From: Pegea sp. RAD2-039
Lineage: Eukaryota > Chordata > Thaliacea > Salpida > Salpidae
Length of the DNA stretch: 64,000 nucleotides
Assembly (NCBI GenBank): GCA_034620365.1
Contig: JAQGEQ010000222.1
Span: 34,926-98,925, forward strand
Direction of reading: 5' to 3'
The position numbers were made by a program, and so were the translations under genes. Positions 49,540 to 62,135 of this stretch are shown in pieces. Numbering within the stretch: position 1 is the first letter of the stretch; each line of letters begins with the position of its first letter. The notes beneath the pieces are model-generated. The model did not search any database, was not told the DNA's origin, and was given only the letters and a program-made list of their open reading frames with translations.

Positions 49540-50060
49540 GAACTTTTGTCAAGTTTAAATAAAAATTCCAAAATATTTCTAATCGGGGATCCAAGATAAT
49601 ATCGGATACAATGTCTGTCACAACAGCTTCCTCAACCAATTCTGATGAAAACCTATTATCAGACATCAGCAAATCTGTATCTGATGAAAACCTATTATCA
49701 GACATCAGCAAATCTGTATCTGATGAATAAGTGAAACTTAAATCGGAAATTGCCAAGATTGATGAGAAAGTTTTTAGTTTGTCTAAATCAATGGACGAAC
49801 TGAATGCGTCTATAAAGAAACAAGTCACATGGGCCTCGGTGGTCCCGGTTCCGACAAAAATGCTAACATGGTGCAGCTTCTTGCCAAGAAAACCTCCGAC
49901 ACGCGCAACAAACTCACTTTGAACCGTGAGGACTGAGAAAAAAATGTTATTATCCTTAATGTATTTGAGACTGATAAAGATGATGACAGTAAGTCTTTTA
50001 ATCAAATGTGCTCTCAAAGCCTTGATTCTGTGGACTTTCCAAAGGTATTAATTATACCGA
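49540..50060 (+). mobile_element. LINE ORF1 fragment (sub-unit C end)
   Basis: Plus-strand KLKSEIAKIDEKVFSLSKSM, ASIKKQVTWASVVPVPTKM and, after frame breaks, FETDKDDDSKSFNQ. Homologous to 35105-35590 and partly to 58990-59150. Confidence 0.65.
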
Positions 50061-50606
50061 TAATAATATCCCGATGATAAGCTTTATATAAAGAGTCATC
50101 ATCATTTCAATATACAAACTAACTAATAGCTGAATTTCATCTGGATATACAAACAAACTAACATCATCTACTGATATTTGAGTCTATAGACAGCTCTTTT
50201 AGCTTAAACATTTTAAAGAAAGTTCAAAAATGAACTTTTGCCAAGTTTAAATAAAAATTCCAAAATATTTCTAATCGGGGTTCCAAGATAACATCAGATA
50301 GGATGTCTAGAAAGACAATAATAAGGATCATTAAAAAGACATTAGAAAGTTGCGATAAAAGTAAATTTCTTAAAAGCACAATTTAGCTAGTAACTAATTG
50401 ATTCAATTGAAAATTAATCTAATTATTTAAAACTATTTGTATATTGATCATTCGATTTTATTAATTACAATTCTTTCGACTAAAAACTTTTTAAAGACTC
50501 AAATTAAAATCACAACAAATCGAATAAATGAAACTTTTATTAAAACAACAAAAGAAACAATTTTAACAAATAAACAAAAAAACAAACAAATGAAAGTTTC
50601 ATAAAC

Positions 50607-53167
50607 TCAATTGTAACTTCTCAGATGTTTTTGTAAATGAGAAGGACACATAAACCCTTTTTTACAAACACTGCAGTTATGTGGAAAGTTTCTGGTGTGG
50701 ATGCTGATCTCGTGTTGCTTCAGAGTAGATGACGTTGTAAATGATTTTGAGCAAATCTTACAATGAAACAACTTTTCGCCTGTGTGGATTCGTTTGTGTA
50801 CTGTGAGACTACATGATCGCCCAAATGTCTTTCCACATTGATTGCAAACAAAAGCTTTTTGCTTCTGGTGAGTATTACGGATATGTTGCTGCTTGTGAGA
50901 TTTCCGGCTAAAAGATTTTTCGCAAAGCTCGCATTGATACGTCACCTTTAAGTGAACTGACTTATTATGTTGGTTGAGATTGCCTTTTAGTCCAAAGCTT
51001 TTTCCACACAAGCGACAATGAAAATTTTTAACTTTATTGTGGGTTACTTGGTGTTGTTCGAGATAGATTTTATAATCCGCAGAAAAGTCACAGAGATTGC
51101 ATCGATGCTTTTTATTAGACGGATGTTTTCTTTTAAGATGAACTTCAAAAACTTTCTTATCAGCAAAAATGTCTTCACAAAACTCGCAGTGATAAAGATC
51201 AGCTGCACAATAATTGTTTTATTACAAAAATTAATTTTATTCTACTACTAGAAACATTACTAAGATATATTTTTTTACAAATAATTGGAAAAGTTTAATT
51301 TACTTCTTTTGAGTAATTCAGGATTCCTTTTCAGATTCTTGATTTTTTTCTGAGGACTTTTAGCTGTAAAAAGTTACTTTTAGTTATTCATAAGATTGTC
51401 TTTGTGACTAATTACATTAGTTAACTTTTTCGATTTTTCAATTAAAGTAATTCTTAAATAATTTAATATTATTTTACTAAATAAATATCTTCTAACTTTT
51501 GTTTTCATCTTTCGGGGCATCTTCTAAATCTTCATGTTCTTTATCAAAAACATTTTCAACCATTTCTTCATTATCATCTGCAGTATCCTCATTGTCATCT
51601 TTATCACCATCACCAAGAGCGTTCTTCATTTGATCTTCATCATCACAACCATCCACCGTACTATCAATGTGATCTTTAGTTCCATCTTCAAAATTGCAAT
51701 CATTAACGTCATTTAGGTCTTCATCCTCAAGAACATTTCCATCAAAATTTTCATAATCATTACTTTCAACAACATCTTTAACTGAATCTTCATCAACAAC
51801 ATCATCATCCAGTTGTTCTTGGATGGCTTCAGGACATTCTGTAACAATAAGATTAATTAAAAAACCTCCAGTGCAAGTTCTATTGGTCATTTTAAGGGTT
51901 TTAATGCTATTCCTTATCAAAACAGATCACTATTATTTAATAATAATATATTATCTATAATGTAAATGGGTTACTATTGGTCATGAATATTTTCTTATTT
52001 GTGATTACTTATAACACTAGAAACATTATAACTTTAGTTTAGAAGTTGTACTTAAAACAGTTTTACTTTCCAACTTTCTTCTTTTAATCTCTGGTTGATT
52101 GAAACGACTTTCACATCCACCACAACCTTCACTATCAGATTTTGATCCTTTTAAAACAAATTTGTTGTTTAAATTTAAATATTTTGTTGAATATAAACTT
52201 GTATCACAATTTCTTGGTCAGGCAGTAAGATTAACAGTCATTAGATTATTAAAAGATTAAAATTATCAAAAACCAGTTTAATAAAAGATTTATTTAACAC
52301 TTCAACAATATTACTTCAAAGGTTTTCTCAGTTCATTATATTAAACTTCCAATATTACAATAACTTAGTTATAAAACCAAGCACCAAAAACATAAACAAA
52401 CAATAAAATCATATATTATAACATCATAAGATCATTTAAAATTGAAATTTACCTTCGTCAACCAATATTCTAGAAGAATTAAAATCTTCTTTTTGTTTAG
52501 GTTGATAATAAATTTGAGTTTCTATTGGTTCTGTCCTGCAAAGCTAGGAAGCAAAAAAGAATCCCATTAAAATTATACAATCTAGATTATTTATTTATAA
52601 AAGATTAAAAAGAAATTCATAAAAATAATACTAAGACCATCTAACAAATTATTTTTTTATGTAGAAACAACTAACATTTTGACAATAAATATATATAAAC
52701 AAAAAAAAGATACTTACAAAGGTTTCAGATGAAGACACAGTGTTTAGGTATTCTCCCTGACTTGTAGAAGCAACAGGTTCCTTAGATGGAATGTCAGAGA
52801 TGTTATTATTACCATTTGAAGCCACTTTCCTTAAACCATCTCCATTCTTTTGTGTTTTTTCTTCATAATATTTTATGATTTTACACTTTGCATAATGTAT
52901 TTCTGAAGAACTCCAACTTATGTTATTCTGAAGCCTTTTCTTGTTAAACCAACGCTGAATCAATTTATATGAATAGCCAGATTTTTCAGAGAGTTTAATT
53001 AGTTCTTCGTCTGGTGGATAAGGGAAAGCACAAAAATGTTGTATAAATTCCAACTCAATAGTGGGAAGAATATAATTATCTGCAGGAGTTTGATCAGCTA
53101 CAGCAAAATTATTCTCTTCTAACCACAAATCAGCTGTAATAACTTGATGAATTTCCATTATTATCAA
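50607..53167 (-). CDS. Array gene D: paralogue with probable splice and finger lesions
   Basis: Exons by homology: 53167-52718, 52535-52453 (see lesion), 51838-51497, 51363-51304, 51202-50607. Each exon is open, but the exon 2 acceptor, GCAAG|ACAG in A and C, reads GCAGG ACAG here, moving the AG one base upstream. Using it adds a base and leads to a stop inside exon 2; skipping the 82-base exon also shifts the frame. The last finger ends HLRSYN, so its final His ligand is Tyr. Helix 3 of the homeodomain-like part is WFNKKRLQ. It is either a recent pseudogene or spliced in a way I cannot see. Confidence 0.65.
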
Positions 53168-54736
53168 TTACTAAGTCTGTTTATAAAAGAAATATTAATT
53201 AGCTTAACTCAAGTTTAATTGAAAAAGAAGTTTTTCTATATAACTTATATAAACAATTTTAATTATATAATTTATATTTCAGTTTATTAATGTTCATCTA
53301 AATATAAAAATGCATAAAAATATCTATAAACAAACTTCAAAATAGATTGAATTATTTTAAAATCATGCTAAAAAAACATTGAAAATAAAATTCACTAAAA
53401 TAAACATTTGTTATAAAAAGCTAAAATACTTTTTATTAATAAACATCATGTACGACTGTTTTTTAATGATTAAGAAAGCAACTGAAATAATCTGGTAACT
53501 TAACTTTTAAAATTTAACAAATAAAGTTTGGTGATATTATGTAAGATTTAAGCAAAATAATTCAGTAGAACTAGAATAAAATAAACTCTTAAAACTTTAA
53601 AAATTCAAAATAAATCTTAAAAGGAATTTTTTTATGAAATAAATTGAGAACTATACCAACGGTAAATAACGTAGCCAAGTGACGCCATTTATTAGTATAT
53701 AAACTGCACTTGGAGTTTAAATACTTTTTCTATCAATTTAATTAAATATAAAACAACTAATATCTAAAAAAAAACAATTTTTAGACGTATGGATTCAATA
53801 ACACCAAAGAAATCGGTGACAAATTGAAAATAAAACAATTAAACATTTGAATATATAAAAACTATTTTAAGAGAGAGCTCTATTAAACTATAAAAGTTGC
53901 AAATAACCAAAGTCATCAAAGTGCTCAAGCCTAGCTTGGATAAGATATTAACATATGCAGTAAAATATTCTACTGTTATTCGTTGTAAATATACTACAAA
54001 CAACTCTGAATACACTACCAGAGGCAACACCATGTTCTTGACATAATAATTAAGTGAAAAAAACATTATGAATAAATGATACATTTAAGGAAAGTAGAAA
54101 ATTGATCAGATCTGTTCCTCTTATAGTCAAAAGTATCTACTATAAACTTGAATTTGCAAATATACATTTTTAACAACTTTATCATGCATCAATATTTACT
54201 TCTCAATAGCTTGTCAACTTTCACTTCAACAACCTGTGGAACAATTATTCAATAAAAACCCTAAAAATTTTCACCAAAACTAACTAAGCAAAAGTATAAA
54301 GAAACTAGTAACAAGAATGGATTCTCACAGAAGCTGAGGATATGAAACACATACCCAAGTATCAATGGAATCTAATATCAGTTGTAAAAGTTTCTCAGGT
54401 GATGAAAAAGACACAGAAATTGAAGTGACCTGGTAATGACAAAATGTCAAACTTCTGGCTGCAATACCTACTGCTCATAATGTAAGTGCAAACCAACTGA
54501 AAAAATAAGTTTTATGATAGATAGATGATAATATTTTATCATTGATGATATCTAAGCATAAACCACAAGTGATAGTTGCATTGGCAACTTTCTTTAAGTA
54601 GTCTATAACACCTGAAACAGTTTAAGATACCTGAAACTGTGAAAAGACACCAAAAACAGTAAAAAAAACATAAACAGAAACAGTACAAAGATTAAAAACA
54701 TTTTAATAATGTTTAATCTTTAACTTTAATTATCTT

Positions 54737-54845
54737 CATTACTGCCAGTTTTGTGAGAAATATTTGGAAATGAAAGAGTTTTGAAGTTTCATATAAAATG
54801 GAAACACAAAAATAATAAGAAAATGTTTTCCTGCAATATATGCAG
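54737..54845 (+). pseudogene. Inverted zinc-finger remnant D1
   Basis: The plus strand reads HYCQFCEKYLEMKE, then after a one-base frame break KWKHKNNKKMFSCNICSY, matching fingers 1 and the start of finger 2 of the array genes. Confidence 0.65.
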
Positions 54846-55069
54846 TTACAATATAATTCTACATTTCAATAAAATAAAACTGTACATTTAAATAAAAGAA
54901 ATTTATCCATATAAATAATATAAAAACAATAAAAAAAATTTTTTGAGAACTTCTTTCCTTTTCCAACTACTCAAAACAACTGAAGATTTTCGACGCCCCT
55001 TACATTGCTAAATGTCTTAATTACATAAGCGGTAAAATATTTTACTGTTATACATTTCAAACATACGAA

Positions 55070-55216
55070 TTTTTGAAAATGAAAGAGTTTTGAAGTTTCA
55101 TATAAGAAGAAAACACAAAAATGATAAGAAAAATGATTTCCTGCAATATATGCAAATATTCAACTGATTATCCAACCACTTTTAAATTACACCAGTTAAC
55201 CCACAGTGGAAAAAAC
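55070..55216 (+). pseudogene. Inverted zinc-finger remnant D2 with one complete finger
   Basis: Contains a complete C2H2 finger (CNICKYST, then FKLHQLTH; C-x2-C-x12-H-x3-H) preceded by a decayed first-finger end. It corresponds to finger 2 of the array genes (CNLCDFSADY, HLKQHQVTH). Confidence 0.65.
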
Positions 55217-56453
55217 CTTTTAATTGTTTTCACTCTGAATATGAGATGTATATGAATGGACTTGGTGCTTACATATCTTATTGTGTTTATGATAATAACT
55301 TGTTAGATTATATGAAGCAAATTAAATTAAGAATACACGACAGACAATCAAGAATTAATTAAATAATTCTTCATTCAATGTATAAAGTGGTTAGTTAGAG
55401 TTTTCACCATAATTCTAAAGATTTAAAATTAAATAAATATTTTTAATATCAAATAACTTCTTACAAAATAAAATCTTTTTACTTTTAATTATTTAATTTA
55501 TCAATTTATGATTTAGTTTATCTTGTAATATCCGATTTAAAAGTTAAGCAAAATATAGTTTTCTTCACTCTGTTATCTTTGGCTTCACTATCAATAAACA
55601 TTTTGAATGTCCTTAAATATTTTCACTTCTTTAAAATTAATCAACCCTTTATTCTTGAAAAGCAAAAATTATGATTTCATTTTGTTTACAAAAACAAGAA
55701 TATTAATTTGTAAATGAATATGAGGTACAAAATTATATCGGAAAATTATAATTTATATCTTATGATCATGTGTGAAAATGGTGAAATATTTTCTTTATAC
55801 TTTTATTGTTTAAACAAGTGATTTTTTTTCAATCTTTTTAGTTTTGGCTCGCTTCTAATAAGTTTTAACAAAATAAATTCTTCAGTTTTATGCCAAATTT
55901 ATTTAATCTAATCATGCTTCACATAATTAAACTTTAAATGAGTTTATATCGTTTGTTGGTTTGTTGTAAAACTTGTTATGATTCAACCAAATATCTGAGT
56001 AGTTTATAATTATTATTCTAACTATTTATATTTTAATTGTTTAATATTTTTGCTGTTGTGTTTCAAAGTTTTATAAAATAAAGTTACAAATTAGAAATTT
56101 TAAGCAATATTTATCCTTTAAGATTAAATCTTATTAATTTATTTGTATCTCAGACTGAGGGTGCAGATGAAGATGATTATTTGTGTAAATTTTATTTACT
56201 ACATTTAAATAAAATTGCTAATATTTCAAATAAACAATTTTCAATAAAATAAATTTGATTTTGTACAGTTTAGTTTGTAATAAATACAATGAGCTACATT
56301 TAGGTGATTATCCTGTACATGACAAAATGAGTCAAGTTCCATATACCAAAATCAAAATGGCTACTCTCAAATATTTGTTTTGAAATAATTTTAAATTGGA
56401 TTGATTTATTCAATTTGGAAATCTAAAATTTATTTCTTTTTGAAATTGAGGAT

Positions 56454-57050
56454 TTGATGGGACAAGCAAAACTTACCTGCCCAAAAGGGATCAGAGTTGA
56501 TAAATCCTCTATAAGAGGTGGGGGTGAAGGAGTTTGGACAGAAGCTGCTATACCACAAGGTATTGTATTTGGACCATATGAGGGTGAAAAGATTCATCGT
56601 CAGGATGTACAAAAATTGAAACATGTGTATGAAGGAGGATATGCTTGGGAGTTATTGATGTATAACTTCAACATCAATTAGTTTGTAGAAATTTGAAACA
56701 ATTTGGTTTTTTAGATTTACAAGAGATGAAAGTTGTCTCATTATATTGATGAGAAAGATAGAAGATACAGTATTGGCTGAGTTATGTCAATTGTGCAAGG
56801 TGATTAGTTGTTATTTCTACTTTTTGACGAAAGTTTGAGTCATAATTTGTTTTATAAACAAGAACAAAATCTTTTAGCTTTCCAATACAAACAAGCAAAT
56901 TATTATAAAACGTTTAAAAAAAAATTCAGAATTGCTTCTTTGGTACGGGAAGCAATATGCTCAAAATTTGGGCTCGTCAACTACTAATGAGATTCCTCAA
57001 ATGGAGATCACAGAGTTGAAAAGGAACCCAGAATTACTATCAAGAAGTAA
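56454..57050 (+). pseudogene. PRDM9-like PR/SET domain remnant
   Basis: Frame pieces in order are CPKGIRV, GGGEGVW, GIVFGPYEGE and GGYAWE (56454-56655), HYIDEKDRR (56739-56765), YWLSYVNCAR (56771-56799), EQNLLAFQYKQANYYKT (56862-56912) and ELLLWYGKQYAQNLG (56929-56973). These follow PRDM9/PRDM7 order closely (GVW, FGPYEG, YVNCAR, NLVAFQY, ELLVWYG). Frames break at about 56766 and 56913-56928; introns may lie at 56656-56730 and 56800-56833. It ends with EITELKRNPELLSRSK, the same short exon, including the donor, that precedes the zinc fingers in genes A-E. PR/SET domains of this group methylate histone H3; this copy cannot. Confidence 0.85.
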
Positions 57051-57142
57051 ATTGAGATTTTTTGAAGTATTTAAATAAAAACGAATTTGTAAAAAAAAGA
57101 TTTAAAAAAAACGGTAAAAAATAAATAAAAAATTGCAGCAAA

Positions 57143-57800
57143 TTATCTTGCTTTCTTGTGGCGTTCAGGATCAGGCATCTTCCAAACCTGTACTTTATGA
57201 TCTCTTGATAGATTAGAGATTTCATTTGGAGTGAGAAAAATAAATTGAACATTTGGTTGTGTCTTTGCACAACCTAGCAAAACCTCTATAGTCATACGAT
57301 GGTTATCAATATCCATAAAGACATCAAATTCATCCAAACAACGAAGAGGAGTTTACATAATCTTCCATAAAGACATCATAAGACAAACTATACTAAAAGA
57401 ACGCTCACCACCAGAAAGGAACTTCATTTCCTTTCCACTTCCTCCCCCTCTTTGACTGACTTCAAGTTGAAGTAATTTTTTTGTATGATTAAAGTTTGCA
57501 CTTCCTTTCAGATTAAAAGCATCAACGGATTTCATGAAGTTGAAAGTAAATTGTGAAGCTAATATATGTACTAATTTCATTTGTCGACTGAGATTAAATG
57601 ATAAAATTTCTTCAAATTTTTTCAGTTGGTTTGTGCAAATTTGAATCTGACTTCTAGCAGTATGGTAGAGTTCTTTAGCAGTTTTTACTTCTTCCAAACT
57701 CTTGTCGTAATCTCCAAAAGTTTTTTCTCTGTTTTAATGTTTTCTTGAATCGCTGAAATTGTTTTAATGATATCTTCAGTGGGTTCTTCAATACCAGGTC
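57143..57800 (-). pseudogene. SMC6 C-terminal fragment, antisense within the PRDM-like locus
   Basis: Coiled-coil end, then LSGGERSFSIVCLMMSLWKI (ABC signature) and CLDEFDVFMDIDNHRM (Walker B/D-loop), FIFLTP and KMPDPERHKKAR, matching the C-terminal ATPase half of SMC6, the cohesin-like Smc5/6 DNA-repair subunit. A TAA at 57353-57355 interrupts the frame just before CLDEFD, and a one-base shift occurs near 57720. No introns are seen over about 650 bases. It separates the KRNPELL exon (57050) from finger remnants at 57921, all on the plus strand, so it looks inserted. Confidence 0.85.
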
Positions 57801-57920
57801 GCTCTTTAGATACTTGCTAGCAGTGATAGTTGCATTGGTATCTTTCTTTAATAGGTCTATAACACCTGAAACAGTAAATAGATTTAAAAAATATTTGAAT
57901 ATTATTTAATGCTTTAACTT

Positions 57921-58055
57921 TAATTATCTTCATCACTGCCAGTTTTGTGAAGAATTTTTTGGAAATGAAAGAGTTTTGAAGTCTTATATTAAAAAGAAAC
58001 ACAAAAATAATAAGAAAAAGTTTTCCTGCAATATTTGCAGTTATTCGTGGAAGAC
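57921..58055 (+). pseudogene. Zinc-finger remnant D3, downstream of the PR/SET remnant
   Basis: In one frame: HHCQFCEEFFGNERVL, KKKHKNNKKKFSCNICSY. The first His ligand of finger 1 is Tyr. The upstream bases TTATCTTCATCACTGC correspond to the start of exon 5 in gene A. Read with the PR/SET remnant on the same strand it gives the order PR/SET, linker, C2H2, broken by the SMC6 fragment. Confidence 0.7.
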
Positions 58056-58700
58056 AATAGCCTCAAGAAACCTACAAAAGTTTCTGCTGAAGTTGTTTTA
58101 AACTGAATTATTTAAACTCAGTGTTTGAATGATATATAATTTATTTTTTTTTGAAACAAATTATATTAAAAAGTTGTTCGGGCTCAAAAAGAAATTAAAA
58201 TTTTATTTCTTTATATTTGTTAAAGACCCACTGTGATATCAATAAAATCAGTTTACTTATTCTTATTTATTTAATGTTTTGTTCTAAAATTTAAAGAAAA
58301 TAATTTCAAGATTCAGGAATTGTCTTATTTTTTAAAACATTTAAACATTCCTCTATTTTGTAGAAATCAATATCTAGTCTCTATTATTAATTTAGTTTGC
58401 AAATTTAAATTTGACTTCTTGGGCCAATTAACCGAAAGTCCATTTTCACAGTTTGCTAGTAAAATTAAATGAAGATAGTTTGAAGCAATTAAAATCTAAC
58501 TAAACGTTGCAAAATTTTGGTAAAAATATTTTACTTTTAATTTAAATTGTTTAAAAATAAACTGTTACAAGTTGTTTAGAAAATTCTATTTGAATAAGTT
58601 TCAGGTTATAGGTTATATTCTATTTGAGTAAATGCTTATAAGTTGTGATATAGTTATTTATAGGAAGTGATTTGTATGGTATATGTATTGTGATTGGTGA
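58056..58700. other. AT-rich spacer
   Basis: No feature recognised between the finger remnant and the LINE. Confidence 0.35.
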
Positions 58701-61370
58701 CAGTAAAAATCTTTTATGAAAACTATGGTGGATTCACATAAAAGTGGCAAGACCTTACAGTCTACTGTAAATAAAAATCCTGAAAAACCGACTTTACCAT
58801 AGCGAGATTGCAATTGCCGATCCTGCAATAAAATTTACTCTGGTGAAGATGCTGCAATTGAATGCTTAAATGCCTCTCCTGCTTTCATCTCACCTGTAGT
58901 AATCTGAGCAAGAAAATCTATGATATGTTTGATAAAAACCATATGACGCAAACGGGATTTAAATGGTTTTGCATTAAATGTAGAACCATGGCCACAACAG
59001 CTACCTCACCCAATTCTGATGAAAAAATATTATCAGACATCAGCAAATCTATATCTGATGAATTAGTGAAACTTAAATCAGAAATTGCCAAGAGTGATTA
59101 GAAAGTTTTTAGTTTGTCTAAATCAATGGACGAACTGAATGCGTCTAAATGTTTAACTTGAAAAGCGATAATACTAATTCAGCCTTTCTAAGCTTCTTCA
59201 ATACCAATAATCTATCCAAGATGGTAACTTTTCCGACCCAAGTTAGTGGTAATACTTTGGATCTTTTTGTCACATCAAGACCCGAGAACATTATCTGCGT
59301 TGATCAAAAAGAACCTTTTGCTTTGAAATGCGATCACAACATGATTGAAATCGAGCTCCATCAAATTTTTTTTATGAACTTTAAAACTTCAAGCAAAAGG
59401 AATTTTTACTGTGGAAATTATACTGGCATTAACAACTTTTTATCAGATGTTGACTAGATTTATGTTTTTAACTCTTCCGAAGACATCAATACTTATTACT
59501 CAAGGTTTACTAACATCGTTAAAGAGTCAATCAAAAAACTCTTACCTTTTTATAGAATCAACAAAAAACCACATTTACCCAATTAATTAAGGAACTTACA
59601 ACATTTAAAAAACCTTCTATACAAATAAACTAAAACAGACCCTTCCATCAAATTTCCTTACAAAGATCTTTGTATAGTTTACAAGAAATCTATTTCTAAT
59701 TTCTGTTTAGGAAGAGAAAGTGCAGTTTTATTTTCACCTGGCAGAAAAACGTTTTTTGGTTTCATAAATCGCAAGCTTAAGGCGAGATCTCAAATACCTC
59801 CCTTACTTGATAACAGCGACCAGCTTGTGATGGAACCAGAAAATAAATCTGAGTTGCTAAACAATCAATTTATTAACCGATGATGGCAATACTCCTTCTT
59901 TCTCCTACTCCAATATTCATACAAATGTCTTTGAGATGGTAGATCTTGACATAACGGTCGATATGGTATCTAAGGTTATTTCTTCCTTAAAATCATCAGT
60001 TTCCAACACCCCAGATCAGATCCCAGCTTTATTTTTAAGAAAATCTACTCCATCTTTATCACTACCTTTATTGCTTTTATTAACATGACTCTGAGGCGAG
60101 GAAGAGTTCCACAAATTTAGAAGAAAGCTATTATTGCTCCAACTCATAAAAGGGGTCCCAGAAACACCGTACTTAACTACAGACCAGTTTCACTGACTTC
60201 AGTTATCTGCAGAACTCAAGAGAATATCATTCACAATCATATGACCAGTCATTTGATAGAGCACCATCTAATATCTGATGTCCAGCATGGCTTTGTGAAA
60301 CAGAGATCTTCCCTCACTCAACATTTCACTTTTCGTAATGAGCTTACAGCCCATTATGAAAGTAATACTCCCTGTGACATCATATACCTCGATATTGCCA
60401 AAGCGTTTGAATCTGTCTCTCACAACAAGCTCTTTTTTGTATTTAAAAACTCATAAATCAACAGGTATATCTTACAGTGAATTGAAGATTACTTATCAGG
60501 TAGAACCCAACAAACTCGGGTAGAATTTTCTTTATCTACTTCTAGTCAAATCACTAGTGGTGTTCCTCAGGGTTCCGTTCTGGGTCCCCTTCTCTTTTTA
60601 ATTTTCATCCAAGACCTCATCAGAAGATTAGTAGCAGTAGATGATGTCAGAGTGTTTGTGTATGCAGATGATATCAAGCTATTATCTTGTAATCCTTCAA
60701 AACTCCAAACTGCACTACACACTGTAGAAAACTGGTCTACGAATTGGCAGCTCAGAATCCAGCTCTTAAAGTCTGAACATTTTCTCGTAAACCAGCTGCA
60801 AATTTATTGAACCAATACTCCATCAAAGGATTTATTATTCAACGAGTATCTTTGGACCTAGACGTTGGCATTACTCTATCATCTGACTTTAAATGGCGCA
60901 ATTATCTTTCCAAAATCTTTGTAAAATCAATCAACTTTATCTACCGTATTATAAAGACCTTTACTTCTAAGGACCCAGATTTTGTATCAATCTTTTCAAA
61001 CTTTAAGTACGTCAAATTCTTGAAAACAATGTTAGTACATGGATGCCATATCAAGTTAATGATATCAAAAAAATTGAGTCTGTTCAGGCCACATTTACGA
61101 GATTAGTATGCAGGAAACGTAATATTAAGTATGACAGTTATAAACATTGTCTCAGTTTCTTCAATTTAGATACTTTGGAAAATCAACGGATTAAATACGA
61201 CTTAGTTCTTATTTTTAAAATTATCCACAATTTAATTGACCTTAAATTTGATGACTTCTTTTCCATTAGTACTTCCCTCAAGTTATATCAACTCAGACGA
61301 CACACAGTACACCTTAATGAGCCTATATTACTTGGTACGTTAATTAAAGAGTTTTTTATGATTTGGCGAA
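58700..61370 (+). mobile_element. Longest LINE copy of the array family (ORF1, endonuclease and RT remnants; copy 2)
   Basis: Order on the plus strand: ORF1 start with a PHD-like finger (CNCRSCNKIYSGEDAAIEC, then CSNLSKK and WFCIKCR, 58790-58985), ORF1 coiled coil (VKLKSEIAKSD), endonuclease C-terminal end (MVTFPTQVSGNTLDLFVTSR and CDHNMIEIEL, 59149-59460), a linker (ISSLKSSVSNTPDQIP), then RT (60091-61370: LNYRPVSL, YLDIAKAFESV, GVPQGSVLGPLLF, YADD). Multiple stops and frameshifts and a missing endonuclease N terminus make it inactive. From 60091 it is nearly identical to 39886-41160. Confidence 0.85.
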
Positions 61371-62135
61371 ATAGTACTTGGATCTAGCTTCTATTTTGAG
61401 GTTCAAATTGGGTCATCTATGAAGCAGCCGCAAAGGAAAAGAATTAAGAGAAGAGCTGATATGACTATCAAGACCATAACTGAGTATTTGTGTGCTACTC
61501 AGCTTAATAAAAGAGCATCTTGACGCTCTAGTTATTAAAAAGTAAAAAAGTTAAAAAAGAGAAAGCAGAAGAGATTCTACCTCAAGGGCAAAAGAACAAA
61601 CAATAAGCACTACTGGATCTAATCAGGGATCAAGAAGTAAGCGAGAGCTTTCTCGCTGTGAAGAAGAGCAGGATGGAAGCAATCACAAATGGAGACGGGA
61701 GAGTTATGAGCGTTTTCCCAAAGATTAATAGTGAACTCCTTATAGATTGTTACAACTACAGCATAAAAAACAAACTGAAGCAAGATACAAACTTTGTAGC
61801 GCTAGAACTTCCTTCCTATACTTTGTATTGTTTCATTTCGCTTGGTTCTTTTATTCAGTATGCAAATTTTTTGGTAGAAGTTTTCCTTTCACCCGCAGTT
61901 ACTTAGTTCGTCAGAGATACAAAATTACTTTTAACAAATTGCAGTATATGGAGAAGAAGAACTTTTTTCCGAGTTTATTTTGTGTAAAAACATTAAATGA
62001 AGTCTGATCCGAAACATTTGAAACTTTTAATAGATCTTCTGCCCCTTAGAATTCCAATTTTTTGTAGAGAGCGCAGGGACTTTTTTGGTTTAGGAAGATG
62101 GGTTTGTAAATTTTTAGATAATGTCCATTAATTCT
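61366..62135 (+). other. Duplicate of the unidentified segment at 41161-41930
   Basis: Same Arg/Ser-rich open frame (61557-61730) and same flanks at 20,205-base spacing, with a few substitutions. Confidence 0.4.

Larger units (their letters stand above)
45212..50060. other. Spacer upstream of gene C with decayed elements
   Basis: Near-identical duplicate of 30778-35590, including the inverted finger remnant (46845-46925), LINE tail (46939-47014), antisense LINE fossil (47775-48285) and ORF1 remnants (49540-50060). One visible difference is a duplicated 36-base segment near 49650-49720 (TATCAGACATCAGCAAATCT twice). Confidence 0.65.
53168..56453. other. Spacer upstream of gene D
   Basis: The first part matches the spacers of A, B and C, including the dispersed repeat at about 53940. 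From about 54850 it diverges into AT-rich sequence with two inverted zinc-finger remnants and a second dispersed repeat (54960-55075). Confidence 0.5.

Noticed and set aside
49532-50017. Minus-strand 161-residue frame
   Set aside because: Antisense to LINE ORF1; the sense strand has the ORF1-like reading with homologues at 35105 and 58990.
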